This document shows, piece by piece, positions 63,461 to 64,000 of a stretch of 64,000 nucleotides of DNA. A program made the translations under genes and the position numbers. The first letter of the stretch is position 1. Every line of letters begins with the position of its first letter. Under the pieces are notes generated by a model. That model did not search any database and was not told where the DNA came from. It worked only from the letters and a program-made list of their open reading frames with translations. The DNA comes from Streptomyces cadmiisoli (lineage in GTDB: Bacteria; Actinomycetota; Actinomycetes; Streptomycetales; Streptomycetaceae): positions 248,001 through 312,000 of the forward strand of contig NZ_CP030073.1 of assembly GCF_003261055.1 (NCBI RefSeq), written 5' to 3'.

Positions 63461-64000
63461 ATGAGCCCCGAGACCCGTACCGCACAGACCCCCGTCCTGG
63501 CGCCGGGCACCGCACGCCCCACCGCCCCGGCGTTGCACGCCGTCGCCGACCGGGTCCGGTGGACTCCGGAAGCCGAGGCTGTCCGCGCGGGCCACGAAGC
63601 CGTCGACTACCGCACCCTGTGGGAGCGCTCCGCACAGGTCGCGGCACGCGTCGGCCAGCTCGGCGCCACACCCGGCACGGCCGTCGGCATCCACCTGACG
63701 CGCTCGGTCGACCTCATCGTGACCCTCGTCGGGCTGCTGCGGTCCGGCTGCGTCGCCGTGCCGCTGGACGTCGGCTACCCGGCCGAGCGACTGCGCTTCA
63801 TGTGCGAGGACGCCGGCGTGCAGCTGATCATCGGCCACCGGAAGCCCCTCGACCGCCTGAGCGGCTTCACCCCCGTCATCACCGACGGGAAGGTCGGCTA
63901 CGCCCTCGCCGACCCGGCACAGCCCGCCCCGGGCGCCGACACGGACGCTGGTCCCGGCCCCGCCCCGGCATTCCAGGCCCCGCGGATCGACGGCGACGAC
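63461..64000 (+). CDS. Adenylation-domain protein (NRPS-type), runs off the right edge
   Basis: The first 180 codons encode an amino-acid adenylation domain start: ADRVRWTPEAEAVRAGHEAV, DYRTLWERSAQVAARVGQLG, GIHLTRSVDLIVTLVGLLRS, GCVAVPLDVGYPAERLRFMC. There is no condensation domain before it, so it is a stand-alone A protein or starts an A-PCP module. GAGGAG lies eight bases before the ATG. A short duplicated segment (GTGGCGCA-x2-TGAG) links the end of the preceding gene with the bases before this start. Substrate cannot be judged because the pocket lies beyond the window. Confidence 0.85.
   Translation, partial: MSPETRTAQTPVLAPGTARPTAPALHAVADRVRWTPEAEAVRAGHEAVDYRTLWERSAQVAARVGQLGATPGTAVGIHLTRSVDLIVTLVGLLRSGCVAVPLDVGYPAERLRFMCEDAGVQLIIGHRKPLDRLSGFTPVITDGKVGYALADPAQPAPGADTDAGPGPAPAFQAPRIDGDD

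Noticed and set aside
35738..64000. A lipolanthine-type hybrid, with the lanthipeptide and the acyl chain from one pathway
   Set aside because: The precursor lacks the Ser-x2-Ser-x3-Cys avionin motif, no LanD decarboxylase is present, and about 2.4 kb of dead transposase DNA separates the oppositely transcribed regions.
1..64000. CRISPR arrays, tRNA or rRNA genes
   Set aside because: No regularly spaced repeats with unique spacers and no tRNA- or rRNA-like conserved segments were seen on either strand.

Overview
The window is high-GC DNA with the gene style of a Streptomyces or close relative. It has strong third-position GC bias, GTG and TTG starts, GGAGG-type ribosome sites and tightly overlapping genes. 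All assignments come from reading the sequence; no database search was run. No tRNA, rRNA or CRISPR array was seen.

Left part (1-16000): the 5' portion of a very large secreted RHS/YD-repeat protein runs off the left edge on the minus strand. It is followed by small secreted or membrane proteins, a two-domain SUKH (SMI1/KNR4) immunity-type protein, a lipoprotein, and several broken genes. The broken genes are a frameshifted SUKH copy, an RHS N-terminal remnant, a recombinase helix-turn-helix fragment and a frameshifted unknown gene. This looks like a decaying polymorphic-toxin/immunity neighbourhood.

Sugar region (16000-30600, all minus): a catabolic locus with a GH35-type beta-galactosidase, a formylglycine-generating enzyme, a GH13 alpha-glucosidase, a CxPxR sulfatase, a GH3 beta-glucosidase, a sugar ABC importer (binding lipoprotein plus two permeases, no ATPase) and a LacI-family regulator. 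Four LacI-type palindromes (core AAGCGCAT or ATGCGCAT) lie before the GH3 gene, before the binding-protein gene (two copies) and before the regulator gene, so they define a likely local regulon. The sulfatase and its maturase suggest that the substrate is sulfated.

Lanthipeptide region (31000-38900, all minus): lanKC, a 37-residue precursor gene, two ABC exporter half-genes and a luciferase-like flavin oxidoreductase, in that transcriptional order. By eye it is less GC-rich than its surroundings and is bordered by degenerate transposase genes. The predicted core has one Cys and lacks the usual Ser-x2-Ser-x(2-5)-Cys labionin spacing, so the product may be unusual.

NRPS/PKS region (41000 to right edge, mostly plus): a hybrid biosynthetic cluster that continues beyond the window. 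It has a KS-carrier didomain protein, an NRPS (C-A-PCP-TE) fused to an MFS exporter with a Cys in place of the TE nucleophile Ser and a Cys-type adenylation code, a SET-domain protein, a second NRPS (C-A-PCP), an opposing MFS exporter, a KS with a dead AT domain, an ACP, a class III aminotransferase, a hot-dog thioesterase, a FabZ-like protein, a FabF-like KS, a KS-like half protein, an acyl-AMP ligase and the start of another adenylation protein. The architecture suggests an amino-functionalised (poly)unsaturated acyl chain joined to amino acids including cysteine, but the product cannot be named from this sequence.
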